Below are positions 17,785 to 27,572 of a DNA stretch of 64,000 bases, piece after piece. The notes beneath the pieces were generated by a model. That model ran no database searches. It was not told the origin of the DNA and saw only the letters and a list, made by a program, of their open reading frames with translations. Origin of the DNA: Pseudomonas sp. ANT_H4 (lineage in GTDB: Bacteria; Pseudomonadota; Gammaproteobacteria; Pseudomonadales; Pseudomonadaceae); the NCBI RefSeq assembly GCF_008369295.1, contig NZ_VOBG01000011.1:1-64000 (forward strand). Direction: 5' to 3'. Both the position numbers and the translations under genes were made by a program. The stretch's first letter is position 1, and every line of letters starts with the position of its first letter.

Positions 17785-20376
17785 ATGCTTCGCTCGCCCT
17801 CCCCTCCTCTAAAGAGCAGCGGCAAGGCGGCCGGTTACCTTGTGATAATGGGTAGCGGGCTGCTGATGTCGGAAGTTGACGCGGCTTACCGCTTCGATGC
17901 CTCATTCCTTGAAATCGGCGGGGGTCAGGGCTCGGCACAAGTTATTCAACAAGTCGACGCCATGAGTTCGGGGCAACTACCGGGAACTTACCGCGTTGAC
18001 GTTATTGTCAATGAGAAGCTCATTGACCGACGAGACCTGCAGTTCATCAAGGAAACCGTTGCGCAGCCATCAGCCACCGGACTTTTTCCGTGCTTTGACC
18101 TTGCCTTTCTTCAAAGGCAAGGCATAAAGGCAGAGCGCTTATCTACTGCGGAGTACACAAAGAATGGCTGCGTCCTGTTTACCGGTCCCATTGCCGACAT
18201 CAGCTATCGCTATGACTTCAACCGCCAGCGGTTGAGCCTCGAGATCCCCCAGGCCTACATCGGCCCGCTACCTTTTGCGGTGCGCCGTCAACAGTGGAGT
18301 AACGGCGAACAAGTAGCCTTTACCAACTACAGTTTTTCCGGCAGCACGAGCCAATACCGTGGCTTGCAGCAGAACAATCAATTTGCCAGCCTACGCAGCG
18401 GCTTCAATACCGGTCCTTGGCGGCTGCGCAACTACTCTACGTGGCATAAAAGCACCGCAGCCCCGGGTAAGTGGCAGTCCCTCGAATCCTATGCCCAGCG
18501 GGACATGGGCAACTGGATGGCGATCGCTACGGTGGGGGAAACATCCACTGAAGGCGACCTATTCGAGTCCATTCCTTACAGGGGCGCGGAGATTGCTTCG
18601 GACCTGGACATGCTTCCCGAACAAAGTCGGGGTTTTGCCCCAGTCATACGCGGCATTGCCACGGGCCGCTCCCTCGTCACTATTCGCCAGCGCGGTTATG
18701 TCATCAACGAACAATGGGTGCCCTCTGGGCCCTTTGCGCTGACCAATCTTTATTCCACCGCCGGCAACGGCGATCTGGAGGTGACGGTCGAAGGACCCAG
18801 CGGTCAGCGCCAACAATTCATCCAATCCTTTTCATCGGTGCCTTACATGTTACGTGAGAGCCAGCAGAGCTATTCGATTGCGGTCGGCCAATACCGCCCA
18901 AGTGACGAGGACGCCGAAACGGCCAAGCCAGCGTTAGTACAGGCCACTTTGCGTAGGGGTTTGAGCGGCGGTAGCACCGTCTTTGGCGGGACTCAAATCA
19001 GCGAAAATTACACGTCCGGCCTGCTCGGGTTAGCTCATGATTTTGCGGGGGTGGGGGCTATATCTCTGGATGTCACCCACGCTCAAAGTGACAACATCGG
19101 GGGAGCCAAGGAGCACCTCTCAGGTCAGTCGTATCGGTTTCGCTATTCCAAATCCTTGTCGGCGACCAACACCAACTTCAGCCTCGTTGGGTATCGATAT
19201 TCCACCAAGGGCTTTTATACATTCACCGAAGCACTCGATAGCCAGGTCAACTCCCGGTGGTATGACAGCGCTCAATACGGCCACACAAAAAGCAGTTTCA
19301 ACGCCAGTGTGTCTCAGCAGTTCGGCACCATGGGAGGACTGTATGCCAACCTGTCGAAGTCCGATTACTGGAATGCCAGCCAAAGCAACACCTCCATTCA
19401 GGTTGGATACAACTTCAGCATCGGCCGTGTGGCCTACTCCCTCGGAGTGGCTCAGAGCGTATCGCAAGACGCCACCAGCCGCAGCCTGTCGCTGAGCCTG
19501 AGCCTGCCGCTTGGCGCACCCGAAAGCGGCAAGCGTGTCTCAGTCAGCACCACCCAGGGTTCCCAAGGCACCGCAGTACGCTCGACCGCGCTCAGTGGCT
19601 CGACATATGAGAACAACGCGCTGTCCTACAGCGTCGGGGTCACCCAGCATGTGTCCCGGGACGACAATGTGACGGGTGGATCCTTAGCCGCCCGCTATAA
19701 CGCCGCCAACACTATCGTGCATAGCGCGATCAATCAGTCCGCTGATACCCGCCAACTGGAGTACGGTATTGAAGGCGGTGTGGTGGCGTACAAGAACAAC
19801 CTGATGTTCACCCAGCCTCTGGGGGAGACCAATGTCATCGTCGCAACCCCAGGAGCCGCTGAGGTCGCCGTATTGAACAAAAGCGGTATTCGTACCAATG
19901 GCGTCGGCTACACAGTGGTTCCGTCGGCGCAGCCTTACCGCAAGAACCGCATCGCGCTGGACACCGCTTCGCTTTCCGACGACACCGATATCTCCAAGCT
20001 GGTGCAGGAAATAACACCTAATCGAGGGGCGTTTGCGCTCGCGAAATTTGATACGCGCATCGGTCGACGCGTACTTCTCACCGTGCTTGATCCGTCGGGC
20101 CAGCCGGCTCCGTTTGCCGCCGACGTCCAGTTGTTCGGGGGCGATGGCGAACGCCTGATCAGCGCCATGATGGCGGATAACGGCCGGGTCTATCTCACGG
20201 GTGTACCGCCGCGCTCCGAGCTGGTTCTCAAGGTCAACAATAATATCTGGTGCGCTCAAGCGCTTGAACTCCCTTCGACCGATCAGGGTGAGGCGTCGAT
20301 CGTACAAATTACAATCAAGTGCACAGTTAAATCCAATGACATGACAATCGGCAAAGGAGTTCGTCATGACGAGTGA
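17785..20376 (+). CDS. Outer-membrane fimbrial usher, right operon
   Basis: The 863-residue FimD/PapC-type usher has an N-terminal domain containing FDASFLEIGGGQGSAQVIQQVDAMSSGQLPGTYRVDVIVNEKLIDRRDLQF. The diagnostic barrel/plug segment is RGFAPVIRGIATGRSLVTIRQRGYVINEQWVPSGPFALTNLYSTAGNGDLEVTVEG. The C-terminal plug/plate region is GQPAPFAADVQLFGGDGERLISAMMADNGRVYLTGVPP. ATG has an AAGGA ribosome site. The stop at 20376 overlaps the adhesin start. It assembles the pilus from subunits delivered by the adjacent chaperone. Confidence 0.92.
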   Translation: MLRSPSPPLKSSGKAAGYLVIMGSGLLMSEVDAAYRFDASFLEIGGGQGSAQVIQQVDAMSSGQLPGTYRVDVIVNEKLIDRRDLQFIKETVAQPSATGLFPCFDLAFLQRQGIKAERLSTAEYTKNGCVLFTGPIADISYRYDFNRQRLSLEIPQAYIGPLPFAVRRQQWSNGEQVAFTNYSFSGSTSQYRGLQQNNQFASLRSGFNTGPWRLRNYSTWHKSTAAPGKWQSLESYAQRDMGNWMAIATVGETSTEGDLFESIPYRGAEIASDLDMLPEQSRGFAPVIRGIATGRSLVTIRQRGYVINEQWVPSGPFALTNLYSTAGNGDLEVTVEGPSGQRQQFIQSFSSVPYMLRESQQSYSIAVGQYRPSDEDAETAKPALVQATLRRGLSGGSTVFGGTQISENYTSGLLGLAHDFAGVGAISLDVTHAQSDNIGGAKEHLSGQSYRFRYSKSLSATNTNFSLVGYRYSTKGFYTFTEALDSQVNSRWYDSAQYGHTKSSFNASVSQQFGTMGGLYANLSKSDYWNASQSNTSIQVGYNFSIGRVAYSLGVAQSVSQDATSRSLSLSLSLPLGAPESGKRVSVSTTQGSQGTAVRSTALSGSTYENNALSYSVGVTQHVSRDDNVTGGSLAARYNAANTIVHSAINQSADTRQLEYGIEGGVVAYKNNLMFTQPLGETNVIVATPGAAEVAVLNKSGIRTNGVGYTVVPSAQPYRKNRIALDTASLSDDTDISKLVQEITPNRGAFALAKFDTRIGRRVLLTVLDPSGQPAPFAADVQLFGGDGERLISAMMADNGRVYLTGVPPRSELVLKVNNNIWCAQALELPSTDQGEASIVQITIKCTVKSNDMTIGKGVRHDE

Positions 20377-21316
20377 ATGGCCACGCTCAAGCATCCGCGC
20401 GTCTAAAGCGATAGCCATGTATTACCGCTGGCAACGCGCACTGGCGATGGCCCTGTTCGCTGCCGCGACATTTGGCTTTATAGCTGCGCCCGCTCAGGCT
20501 CTGGTTAACGGCAATCTCAATTGCGGCACCAAAACGATCCCTCGTTACACCTTCGAGGCAGGCCAGCAGGTCGAAATCAATATCAGTGGAAGTTGCACCG
20601 TGACGCGCAGGTTTCCGTACGGCGCCGCACTCAATCAACTGATCACCTTGACCAGTGGGTCTAGGCAACCGCGTTTTTCCATTATCAACAACTACACCGC
20701 CACTACGTTGCCGGAAGTGCCGTTAGGCTCCAACACGGGTGTTTGTCTGGGTGCGGGTTCGGTGTGTAAAGAAGCCAAGGTAGGCACTGTGCTGCCCTAC
20801 AACTTGACGCTCAAGGGGACAGCGCCAGCTGCGGGCAACTACAACTTCCATTTCCAGTTTGGTGTGACGTCTATTAACTGGATGGATTACGCAGAGTGGA
20901 TATTCGAGTTGCCGATCATCTACACCGTGACAGCCCCGGCTTGTAGCTTGAGCTCCGTAAATTCGGCAACGCTGAACTTCGGCTCGCTCAGCAGCGCGGA
21001 TTACGCGTCCGCTAAACAAACCGCGAATATCTCGGTGACCTGTCTGAGCGCGAAGACGGCGGACCTGGTGCTTACGTCTTCGCAAACTGTGTACAGCGCC
21101 GCTGCGGGCCTTTCCTATACCAGCTTGACCGGCCTGTTCCTGCAAGCCCAATGGGCCGATACCGCCTCCGCCGTTACGCTGAATGCCACACGGACGATGC
21201 AGCTTGCCAAGGGCAGCAATACGGTCGCTATCAGCTTCGTTCCATACGTCCTTACTCAGGCGTTCCCGACGGGCACCTTTCAAAATCAGTACACGCTGAC
21301 CATCAATTATCGATGA
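20366..21316 (+). CDS. Fimbrial tip adhesin of the right operon
   Basis: The 316-residue exported protein reads as a two-domain adhesin. An N-terminal domain (LVNGNLNCGTKTIPRYTFEAGQQVEINISGSCTVTRR) is followed by a C-terminal pilin domain from about residue 190 (CSLSSVNSATLNFGSLSSADYASAKQTANISVTC), ending TLTINYR. ATG at 20366 has the strong AAGGAG site and overlaps the usher stop; it gives an unusually long n-region before the hydrophobic core (MALFAAATFGFIAAPAQA). The internal ATG at 20417 (MYYRWQRALAM) would make a more ordinary signal peptide and is a real alternative start. Receptor unknown. Confidence 0.78.
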   Translation: MTSEWPRSSIRASKAIAMYYRWQRALAMALFAAATFGFIAAPAQALVNGNLNCGTKTIPRYTFEAGQQVEINISGSCTVTRRFPYGAALNQLITLTSGSRQPRFSIINNYTATTLPEVPLGSNTGVCLGAGSVCKEAKVGTVLPYNLTLKGTAPAAGNYNFHFQFGVTSINWMDYAEWIFELPIIYTVTAPACSLSSVNSATLNFGSLSSADYASAKQTANISVTCLSAKTADLVLTSSQTVYSAAAGLSYTSLTGLFLQAQWADTASAVTLNATRTMQLAKGSNTVAISFVPYVLTQAFPTGTFQNQYTLTINYR

Positions 21317-21335
21317 CCCCTGGAGATCTCGATTC

Positions 21336-21815
21336 ATGATCAAAAATTACTTGCTGGCAGCGGTGGCCGCAGTCATCACCGTCCCGGCCCTTGCGGCCGA
21401 CACCGTCAACATCAGCGTCAGCGGGACCTTGACGCGCCCTCCCTGCACAGTGACCTCTGGGACTAACTTGACGGTAAGCTTCAGCAGCGTTCGTACCGAC
21501 CAGATCAGTAGCGCGCCGACGGTTTCGGTCCCGGTGAAAATGACCTGTCCTTCAGGGTCGTCGCTCAACATGAGTTTTGCCTCGACCAACGGAACGATCT
21601 CCGACACGGTGGCCAAAACGTCCATAACCAACCTGGGTGTCTCACTGCTGTATGTTTCCGACTCGAGTGCCGCCAATCTGGCGGGGGTAAAAAAGGCCTT
21701 TACTGGCCTGAGCGGCAGCGTCGATCTGAGTCTGAACGCCAAACTGGTCTCAACTGGCACTGTCGCCGTGGGCAGTTACTCTTCCGCCCTGGTCCTGACC
21801 ATCGAGTACCTGTGA
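21336..21815 (+). CDS. Minor fimbrial subunit
   Basis: The 159-residue pilin-like protein has signal peptide MIKNYLLAAVAAVITVPALA, then ADTVNISVSGTLTRPPCTVTSGTNLTVSFSSVRTDQI. The cysteine pair is C-PPCTV with KMTCPSG, and the C terminus is VLTIEYL. A GGAG ribosome site precedes the ATG. It is the fifth gene of the right operon and resembles the following gene (both start with an SG-L-(V/R)(K/R)PPCT block), suggesting duplicated minor subunits such as adaptor or anchor pilins. Confidence 0.82.
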   Translation: MIKNYLLAAVAAVITVPALAADTVNISVSGTLTRPPCTVTSGTNLTVSFSSVRTDQISSAPTVSVPVKMTCPSGSSLNMSFASTNGTISDTVAKTSITNLGVSLLYVSDSSAANLAGVKKAFTGLSGSVDLSLNAKLVSTGTVAVGSYSSALVLTIEYL

Positions 21816-21825
21816 GGAGCGCCCC

Positions 21826-22365
21826 GTGAAAGCGACCGCTCGATCCTGGCGCGCTTGGTTTGATGTGGGTTCAATAGCGCTCATGCTGTGCCTGGCCGCT
21901 ACGCCGGCACTGGCGGTAAGCTCCATGGACTATGAACTGCAAATCAGCGGCAAGCTGGTCAAACCGCCGTGCACGCCGCAATTCCCGGGAACCATGCTGA
22001 TCGATCTCGGACAGGTATCGCGCAATGACCTGAGCGCAAGTCGCGGTGCTACCACCGAGGTGCATTTGAGCTTCGAGTGCGCCATAGGCAGCCGCGTGAT
22101 ACTCAAACTATTACCAGGAAGTGGCCAGTTCGACACCCAGATACTGAGCACTAGCTTGCCGCAATTAGGCCTTCAGGTACTTTTGAGTAGTACTTCGCTG
22201 AACTTGGGCAACGTCACGCCGAGCCTCGACACGGCCTTGAGCATGCTCGCCACCGGCACTTCGATTGGCTTGACTCTGCGAGTCAAACCGCTCTTGTTGG
22301 GAGAAGAGTTGCCCGCACCGGGCGCGTTCACGGCAACGCTACTGATGGAAATGAGCTACCAGTGA
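21826..22365 (+). CDS. Minor fimbrial subunit
   Basis: The 179-residue pilin-like protein begins at GTG 21826 with a GAGGAG ribosome site. A predicted signal peptide runs through MLCLAATPALA, followed by YELQISGKLVKPPCTPQFPGTMLIDLGQVSRNDL. A second cysteine is in SFECAIGS, and the C terminus is LLMEMSYQ. It is the last gene of the right operon and ends four bases from the convergent regulator gene, with no room for a terminator between them, so converging transcription may run into the regulatory block. Confidence 0.8.
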   Translation: MKATARSWRAWFDVGSIALMLCLAATPALAVSSMDYELQISGKLVKPPCTPQFPGTMLIDLGQVSRNDLSASRGATTEVHLSFECAIGSRVILKLLPGSGQFDTQILSTSLPQLGLQVLLSSTSLNLGNVTPSLDTALSMLATGTSIGLTLRVKPLLLGEELPAPGAFTATLLMEMSYQ

Positions 22366-22369
22366 GTCG

Positions 22370-23017
22370 TCAGAGAAACTGACCGGCCTTGATGCAATAC
22401 GTCAGCAAGTCAAGATCGCTGGCCACTTCCAATTTACGCATGGCCGCCATCTTCTGTGCGCTCACGGTCTTGGCGCTTCGCTTGAGTTGAAGAGCAATGC
22501 TGCCGACACTGCTTCCAGCCACAAATAAACGCAGCACCTCGAGCTCTTTAGGGGACAGACTGGAAAAGCGCCCATCAATATCACTGATGTTCAAGGAACC
22601 CGAACTGGCGACCATATCAGGGCTCTGGGACTGACGATACGCGTTCAGCGCATCCAAAGCATGCTGGATCTCGTCCTGCAGCTGGCTCTTCTGCAAGACG
22701 GCAACTACACCCAGCTGATGAAGCCTTGAAAGAATCAGACTGCTGGATATCATCGTCAGTACCACTATCTGCGTCTTCGGAAACTGCCTGACCAGGTAGC
22801 TGATGAGCTTGAGTCCATCACCATAGGTTGCATCACCTGGCATGTTGAAATCGGTCAGTACCACGTCGGGTGCATGAGAGGTAAGTTCAGCCACCAACTG
22901 CGTTGAACTGGTGGCCTCGGCCACAACTTCGAAGCGCTGGTCTCTGGACATCAATTCGCGTACTCCAACCAACACGATTGGATGATCATCGGCTATTACA
23001 ACTTTGATTTTACGCAT
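22370..23017 (-). CDS. rcsB: RcsB-like (NarL/LuxR family) response regulator
   Basis: The 215-residue response regulator has a receiver domain (residues 1-125) with acidic pocket ADD and phospho-acceptor Asp56 in LTDFNMPGDATYGDG, a block strikingly like RcsB. A C-terminal LuxR-type helix-turn-helix follows (SSLSPKELEVLRLFVAGSSVGSIALQLKRSAKTVSAQKMAAMRKL). It should be phosphorylated by the HPt domain of the adjacent RcsC-like kinase and control the fimbrial operons, as RcsB does for cupD on PAPI-1. It is the last gene of the minus-strand signalling block. Three candidate Rcs boxes in the window are likely targets (inference). Confidence 0.88.
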   Translation of the reverse strand: MRKIKVVIADDHPIVLVGVRELMSRDQRFEVVAEATSSTQLVAELTSHAPDVVLTDFNMPGDATYGDGLKLISYLVRQFPKTQIVVLTMISSSLILSRLHQLGVVAVLQKSQLQDEIQHALDALNAYRQSQSPDMVASSGSLNISDIDGRFSSLSPKELEVLRLFVAGSSVGSIALQLKRSAKTVSAQKMAAMRKLEVASDLDLLTYCIKAGQFL

Positions 23018-23042
23018 GATGTAGTAATCACCCGAACACAGT

Positions 23043-26000
23043 TCATTCTTGAATAAGAGCACCGCGCAAAACGAGCAGGACCGAATACAGTCGCTCCAAC
23101 AAGCTATGGACGGCAGGAATCGAGGTGGCACTCAAGGCCTCAGTGGAAAGTGCGACTTCCCACTCATTACAGGCTGCGGAAAGTGCCCGCGCACGCACCG
23201 AAGCAAACGAACCATTGAGGCGATGCAAGAGACTGACCAAGCCGGATGTATCCTCGTTATCAAGCGCCTTTTGCGCGTTATCCAGATCGGCCTGCAAAGT
23301 ATCGACCAGCAACTGCTGCATAAGTACCGATAGCTTTATCCAGCCATCCAGGTCACCCGGCACCATCGAACAGGGTTGTTCCTGTCGCGTGGCAGCTGTG
23401 GCGGGCGGGCAATACCGGGCAAGGGTCTCGCGCAAAATTTTCAGGTTCAACGGTTTGACGAGCCAGGCATTCATGCCCACCGCAAGACAGCGCTCCCCTT
23501 CCTCTCTCATCGCGTTGGCAGTAACGGCGACGATGGGGATATCGACGTCACGCAAGCGTAATGCGCGAGCCAGTTCATAGCCATCCATTACCGGCATGTT
23601 CAAGTCAGTGATCACCAGATCGAACAGTTTCGGCGCCCACGCTTGCAGTGCCTGCTCACCCGTCTCTGCTGTTGTAACCTGGGCGCCGAGCGCTTGCAGC
23701 TGCTCACGCAGGAGACCTCTGTTGATGGGGTTATCCTCAGCGACAAGAACACGCAGTCCGACGTGGGGCAGCTCTTCAGCCTGCATGGGTATGAAGCTGT
23801 GGGTGGGATTGTGGCAGGCACGCTCCAGGGCGCGGGCAATACCTCTGATATCGTAGGCATTTACCGTCCATCCACTGCCGTCATTCTCGGGCTCGAGTGC
23901 ACCCGCGAGGCTAGCGATGACGCGCTCGCCACGCCAATCGTCCAGGCCTGCTGAGCCGGGTAGCATGTCCAACAACACTTCCCCAGGATTACCACTGAAC
24001 GAAGGTGGCAACGGCGATGCCCACGCCCTCCACCGGCCAAGCCAATCGACCAGCGACTGCTCCATTTCCTTGATCGGCGCCCGAACGTATACAGTTATAC
24101 CCTGGAGGTCGATCTCACGGTTTCCAGCCAAATCACCTGTCGCTACCGGCAGCCGTATGTTCAAGGAAAAGCTGCTACCAAGACCTGGCTCACTGACTAC
24201 CCTGAGGGTCGCCGACATCAATTGACTCAAGCGCATGCAGATCGATAGACCCAACCCTGCCCCTCCCGGGCTTTGAGCTTCCCCCAATTGCGAAAAAGGC
24301 TTGAATAGATCGGGAATTTTCTTGTGACTGATCCCTACACCAGTGTCCGATACCTGCCATTGCAACGACGCGTGTCCGTTGTCCTGATCGCTGACTTTAA
24401 CCCGTAGTACAACGCGGCCGGAGTCGGTGAACTTGATAGCGTTGCTCAACAGGTTGTTGATGATTTGCCGGATGCGCCCAGGGTCACCTCGCATCAACGG
24501 CGGAAGACTGGCATCCACGAGGCCGTAGATTTGAAGACCTTTGTTGGTTGCAGAAGCGGCATAAGTACGTACTGCGTCTTCAAAGATATCCAACGGGCAG
24601 AACACGACTGACTCAACAGCCATCTGCCCGGATTCGATCTTGGAGACATCTAGCACGTCGCTGATCAACTGCAGCAACGCCGCCGAGGAGCGATGTATGG
24701 TTTGCAAGTACTCGCGTTGATCGGACTTCAAGTCGGTCAGTTCGAGCAACTCCAGATTGCCCAGCACCCCATACAAGGGCGTGCGAATTTCATGGCTCAT
24801 GGTTGCCAGAAATAAAGTCTTGGCTTCGCTAGCCGCGTCAGCCGAGCGCTTAGCCTGCTCCATTAGATTGGCATCATCGACATGGCGTGTGACGTCGTTG
24901 AAACCGCACAACAGCACGTCTTCATCCTGATAGCGCGTCGATACGACGCAGACCAGCAAGTAACACCCATCTACTTCGATCTGCACTTCCCCGGGTGGCG
25001 CGTCACTGTAATCACGATTGATAACACTAACCAGCTGAGGAGTGATCGGCCATTGTTGAGCCCGCTGATTCTCTAGAAGTACTTGACCAGTGTTGCGCTG
25101 CAAGACACATAGCCCGACCGGGGCATTGTCCAGCATCACACGGTTGAAGGCATTACTCTCGGTCAGACGGCGGTTGGCGCGCTGCGCAGGTTCAACGACC
25201 CTGACACGATAAAGACGATTGACCCACCAGCCCAACAACAAAACGACGCTAAACACGCTTGCAGCCGTCAGCAAAGACCACCTAGCATAGCGGAAAAAAT
25301 TATTGTAGCTGATGGTGTAGAGCCCGACCCAAGGCTCATTTCCCGCCGACATCAATTTGAATCGCAGGCCATAACGATCGAAACTGAGTCCGTCGGGTAA
25401 TTGTGCATAGGACGAGTCAGCCCCAAGCAAGGTTTCCCCCACGGGGGAAATCAAAGTGAGGCGGCTGTTGATCGAGCTAACCAATTGATGGCCTGCGTCG
25501 TTGACCATTTGAACATTGAGCAAGGCGGCGAGAAACGCAAGCCCTTCATCCTTTCCTGAGGGCATAACGGAGCGAGGAAAGGCCACTCCACTGTACGCAA
25601 CGATGGTCTTGCGTCCGGGAAACAAATCCTGGGGTGCACGCATCCAGCGCACCTGATTATCACTAAGTGCGTCACTCCTGGCTTTTAGGCTGTCGTAGAG
25701 GCGCCCGCTTACAGAGAAAAAGTTTTCCATGCCGAGCCGGGGTTGCCTGGGCGTGCTACCTATGCCGGGTATAGCGATATTGAACTGTGGGGTGGGTGAA
25801 AACATGAACAACTGTGGGGCGCCATAGTATGAACCCGACCAGTAAGCGGTGTAGTAATCGGTCAGTTGAACGCCCAACGAAAATGCGCCTTGCATCTGTG
25901 CCGATGAATATTGCACCCGCTGCGCCAACGTAAAGGGCAGCGACATCGCCAACCCTCGCACCTGATACAGCAATTCGTCGTCATGACGCATCAACTCGAT

Positions 26001-26276
26001 CGTTGACATCGGTCGGATATCAGCCGCGATATTTTGATTAGTCTGGTTGTAAGCGATTGCCGCGTTTCGCAGGAAAACCTCATGTTCATGAATGCTTTCG
26101 ACCAAACGCTCAAAATGCGATTCGACCTTATCCCGTTCCTCCTCCAGAACCCTATCACCTGCCCAGAAGCACATACCCAATAGCAGCAACGCAATGCCTA
26201 CCACGAGCAAAAGGAGTTTATTCAGGCGTTGAAAACTCATCGCCAGAGCACCAAGACCCGAGTTTTCCGAGGTCAT
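23043..26276 (-). CDS. rcsC: RcsC/RocS1-like unorthodox hybrid sensor kinase
   Basis: The 1077-residue inner-membrane kinase has a first membrane helix at about 17-37, a large periplasmic sensor region and a second helix near 340. A PAS-like segment precedes the HisKA domain with His495 ([20 protein letters not shown]). HATPase motifs ([26 protein letters not shown]) and a receiver with Asp891 ([16 protein letters not shown]) follow. A C-terminal HPt domain carries His1018 (LLHRLNGSF; the usual HRLKG lysine is Asn here). This His-Asp-His arrangement can feed the RcsB-like regulator whose gene starts 26 bases downstream. An alternative start is at Met13. Signal unknown. Confidence 0.88.
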   Translation of the reverse strand: MTSENSGLGALAMSFQRLNKLLLLVVGIALLLLGMCFWAGDRVLEEERDKVESHFERLVESIHEHEVFLRNAAIAYNQTNQNIAADIRPMSTIELMRHDDELLYQVRGLAMSLPFTLAQRVQYSSAQMQGAFSLGVQLTDYYTAYWSGSYYGAPQLFMFSPTPQFNIAIPGIGSTPRQPRLGMENFFSVSGRLYDSLKARSDALSDNQVRWMRAPQDLFPGRKTIVAYSGVAFPRSVMPSGKDEGLAFLAALLNVQMVNDAGHQLVSSINSRLTLISPVGETLLGADSSYAQLPDGLSFDRYGLRFKLMSAGNEPWVGLYTISYNNFFRYARWSLLTAASVFSVVLLLGWWVNRLYRVRVVEPAQRANRRLTESNAFNRVMLDNAPVGLCVLQRNTGQVLLENQRAQQWPITPQLVSVINRDYSDAPPGEVQIEVDGCYLLVCVVSTRYQDEDVLLCGFNDVTRHVDDANLMEQAKRSADAASEAKTLFLATMSHEIRTPLYGVLGNLELLELTDLKSDQREYLQTIHRSSAALLQLISDVLDVSKIESGQMAVESVVFCPLDIFEDAVRTYAASATNKGLQIYGLVDASLPPLMRGDPGRIRQIINNLLSNAIKFTDSGRVVLRVKVSDQDNGHASLQWQVSDTGVGISHKKIPDLFKPFSQLGEAQSPGGAGLGLSICMRLSQLMSATLRVVSEPGLGSSFSLNIRLPVATGDLAGNREIDLQGITVYVRAPIKEMEQSLVDWLGRWRAWASPLPPSFSGNPGEVLLDMLPGSAGLDDWRGERVIASLAGALEPENDGSGWTVNAYDIRGIARALERACHNPTHSFIPMQAEELPHVGLRVLVAEDNPINRGLLREQLQALGAQVTTAETGEQALQAWAPKLFDLVITDLNMPVMDGYELARALRLRDVDIPIVAVTANAMREEGERCLAVGMNAWLVKPLNLKILRETLARYCPPATAATRQEQPCSMVPGDLDGWIKLSVLMQQLLVDTLQADLDNAQKALDNEDTSGLVSLLHRLNGSFASVRARALSAACNEWEVALSTEALSATSIPAVHSLLERLYSVLLVLRGALIQE

Positions 26277-26378
26277 CTATACGAACTCACTTTGGGGCGA
26301 CAAGCCCCAGTCGAAACAACACAAGACAGGCGCAAATACGGCACGTCACTGGCGGCTTTGCAAAGAGATAATAGCCTA

Positions 26379-27572
26379 TCAGGTAAGTGTTGGCCCCATG
26401 CCATCAGCTTCCAGCATCTTCATAAAATCCACGCTTGCGACCGCCGCACTGATCAAATACCCCTGCACCTGATCACAGCGGATCTTGCGCAGGAAGGCCA
26501 ACTCGGCGGGCGTCTCGACCCCCTCGGCAGTGACGACCAGCCCAAGCTTGTGGCATAAATCGACGATGCTCTGCAGGGCGCTGGCCTGACTGTCATTTTC
26601 GACACAGCCGTGGACCAGAGAGCGATCTATTTTTATTTCGTTGAAGGGGGTAGAGATCAGATTGAAATAAGAGCTATAGCCTTTGGCAAAGTCATCCTGG
26701 GCCAGGCCAAAACCCATCATGCGAAGGCGGCAGGCGCCCGCGTAGAAATTGCTCGGATCTTCGGTCGTCGAGCTTTCCATGAGTTCGAAGATAATCGAGC
26801 GAGGCTCGGCCTGCGCCGCCAACACCTTCTCCAACAGCCGGTCGGTAAAGTCATGGCTGTCCAGTAAATGAGTAGGCAAATTGACAGAAATGGGCACCTC
26901 ATGCCCACGTCTACGCCAGAGGGATTGCGCCACAAGACTGTCTTCGAGCATCCGCCACAGCAGTTGCTCCTGTAACCTAAAATGGTTGATCGCATCCAGA
27001 AAGTCCCCCGGCGCCAGCAACCCGACCGTAGGGTGACGCCAACGGACAAGTGCCTCGGTTCCACATATTCGCCCGGTGCGCAGTGATTTCTTTGGCTGAA
27101 ACCAGGCTTGTATCTGGCCGCTCTCCATGGCCCGCACCAACAACTGCCGATCCTGCTGTACCACCCGATCCGCAGGAGGAGCCGCGCTGTAAAGTTCATC
27201 CAGGCGATCGCGTAGCTGTCTGACCGCAGACAACTCCACCGGTTTTGAGATAAGCCCTATCACCGTCAGGCCTGAACTTTCTGCGGCCAACCCAGCGCTG
27301 ATCAACATTCGCCGCGAAGCGGTACTCATCAATGCCAGTGCCGGTTTTTTCGGCAATGCAGCGATCTTCTGAATCAGTTGGACACCGTCCATGTCGGGCA
27401 TGAAAAGGTCGCTGACCACCAAGTCATAATCCTTCTTTTGCAAGCAGCGAAGTGCCTCCGAACCACCCCACACGGTGTTGACGCTCAAACCGCCCACCTC
27501 GGAAAAGACGTGGTACAGATACTCGTGCTGGAAGGGATGATCTTCGACGATCATTACGTTATAGACCTTCAA
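26379..27572 (-). CDS. pvrR: PvrR/RocR-like REC-EAL cyclic-di-GMP phosphodiesterase
   Basis: The 397-residue response regulator has a receiver domain with Asp55 (VVSDLFMPDMDG) and a C-terminal EAL domain. Catalytic EAL residues are present: E173 (TEALVRWRHP), Asn in SVNLPTHLL, Glu in FELMESSTTED, DD in AQDDFAKGYSSY, Lys in EIKID and Glu in AEGVET. Loop 6 reads DDFAKGYSS rather than DDFGTGYSS. Length and EAL position are close to P. aeruginosa RocR. It should hydrolyse c-di-GMP when phosphorylated and reduce attachment, opposing fimbrial expression. Its start overlaps the upstream kinase stop by four bases (ATGA), so the two are coupled. Confidence 0.85.
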   Translation of the reverse strand: MKVYNVMIVEDHPFQHEYLYHVFSEVGGLSVNTVWGGSEALRCLQKKDYDLVVSDLFMPDMDGVQLIQKIAALPKKPALALMSTASRRMLISAGLAAESSGLTVIGLISKPVELSAVRQLRDRLDELYSAAPPADRVVQQDRQLLVRAMESGQIQAWFQPKKSLRTGRICGTEALVRWRHPTVGLLAPGDFLDAINHFRLQEQLLWRMLEDSLVAQSLWRRRGHEVPISVNLPTHLLDSHDFTDRLLEKVLAAQAEPRSIIFELMESSTTEDPSNFYAGACRLRMMGFGLAQDDFAKGYSSYFNLISTPFNEIKIDRSLVHGCVENDSQASALQSIVDLCHKLGLVVTAEGVETPAELAFLRKIRCDQVQGYLISAAVASVDFMKMLEADGMGPTLT

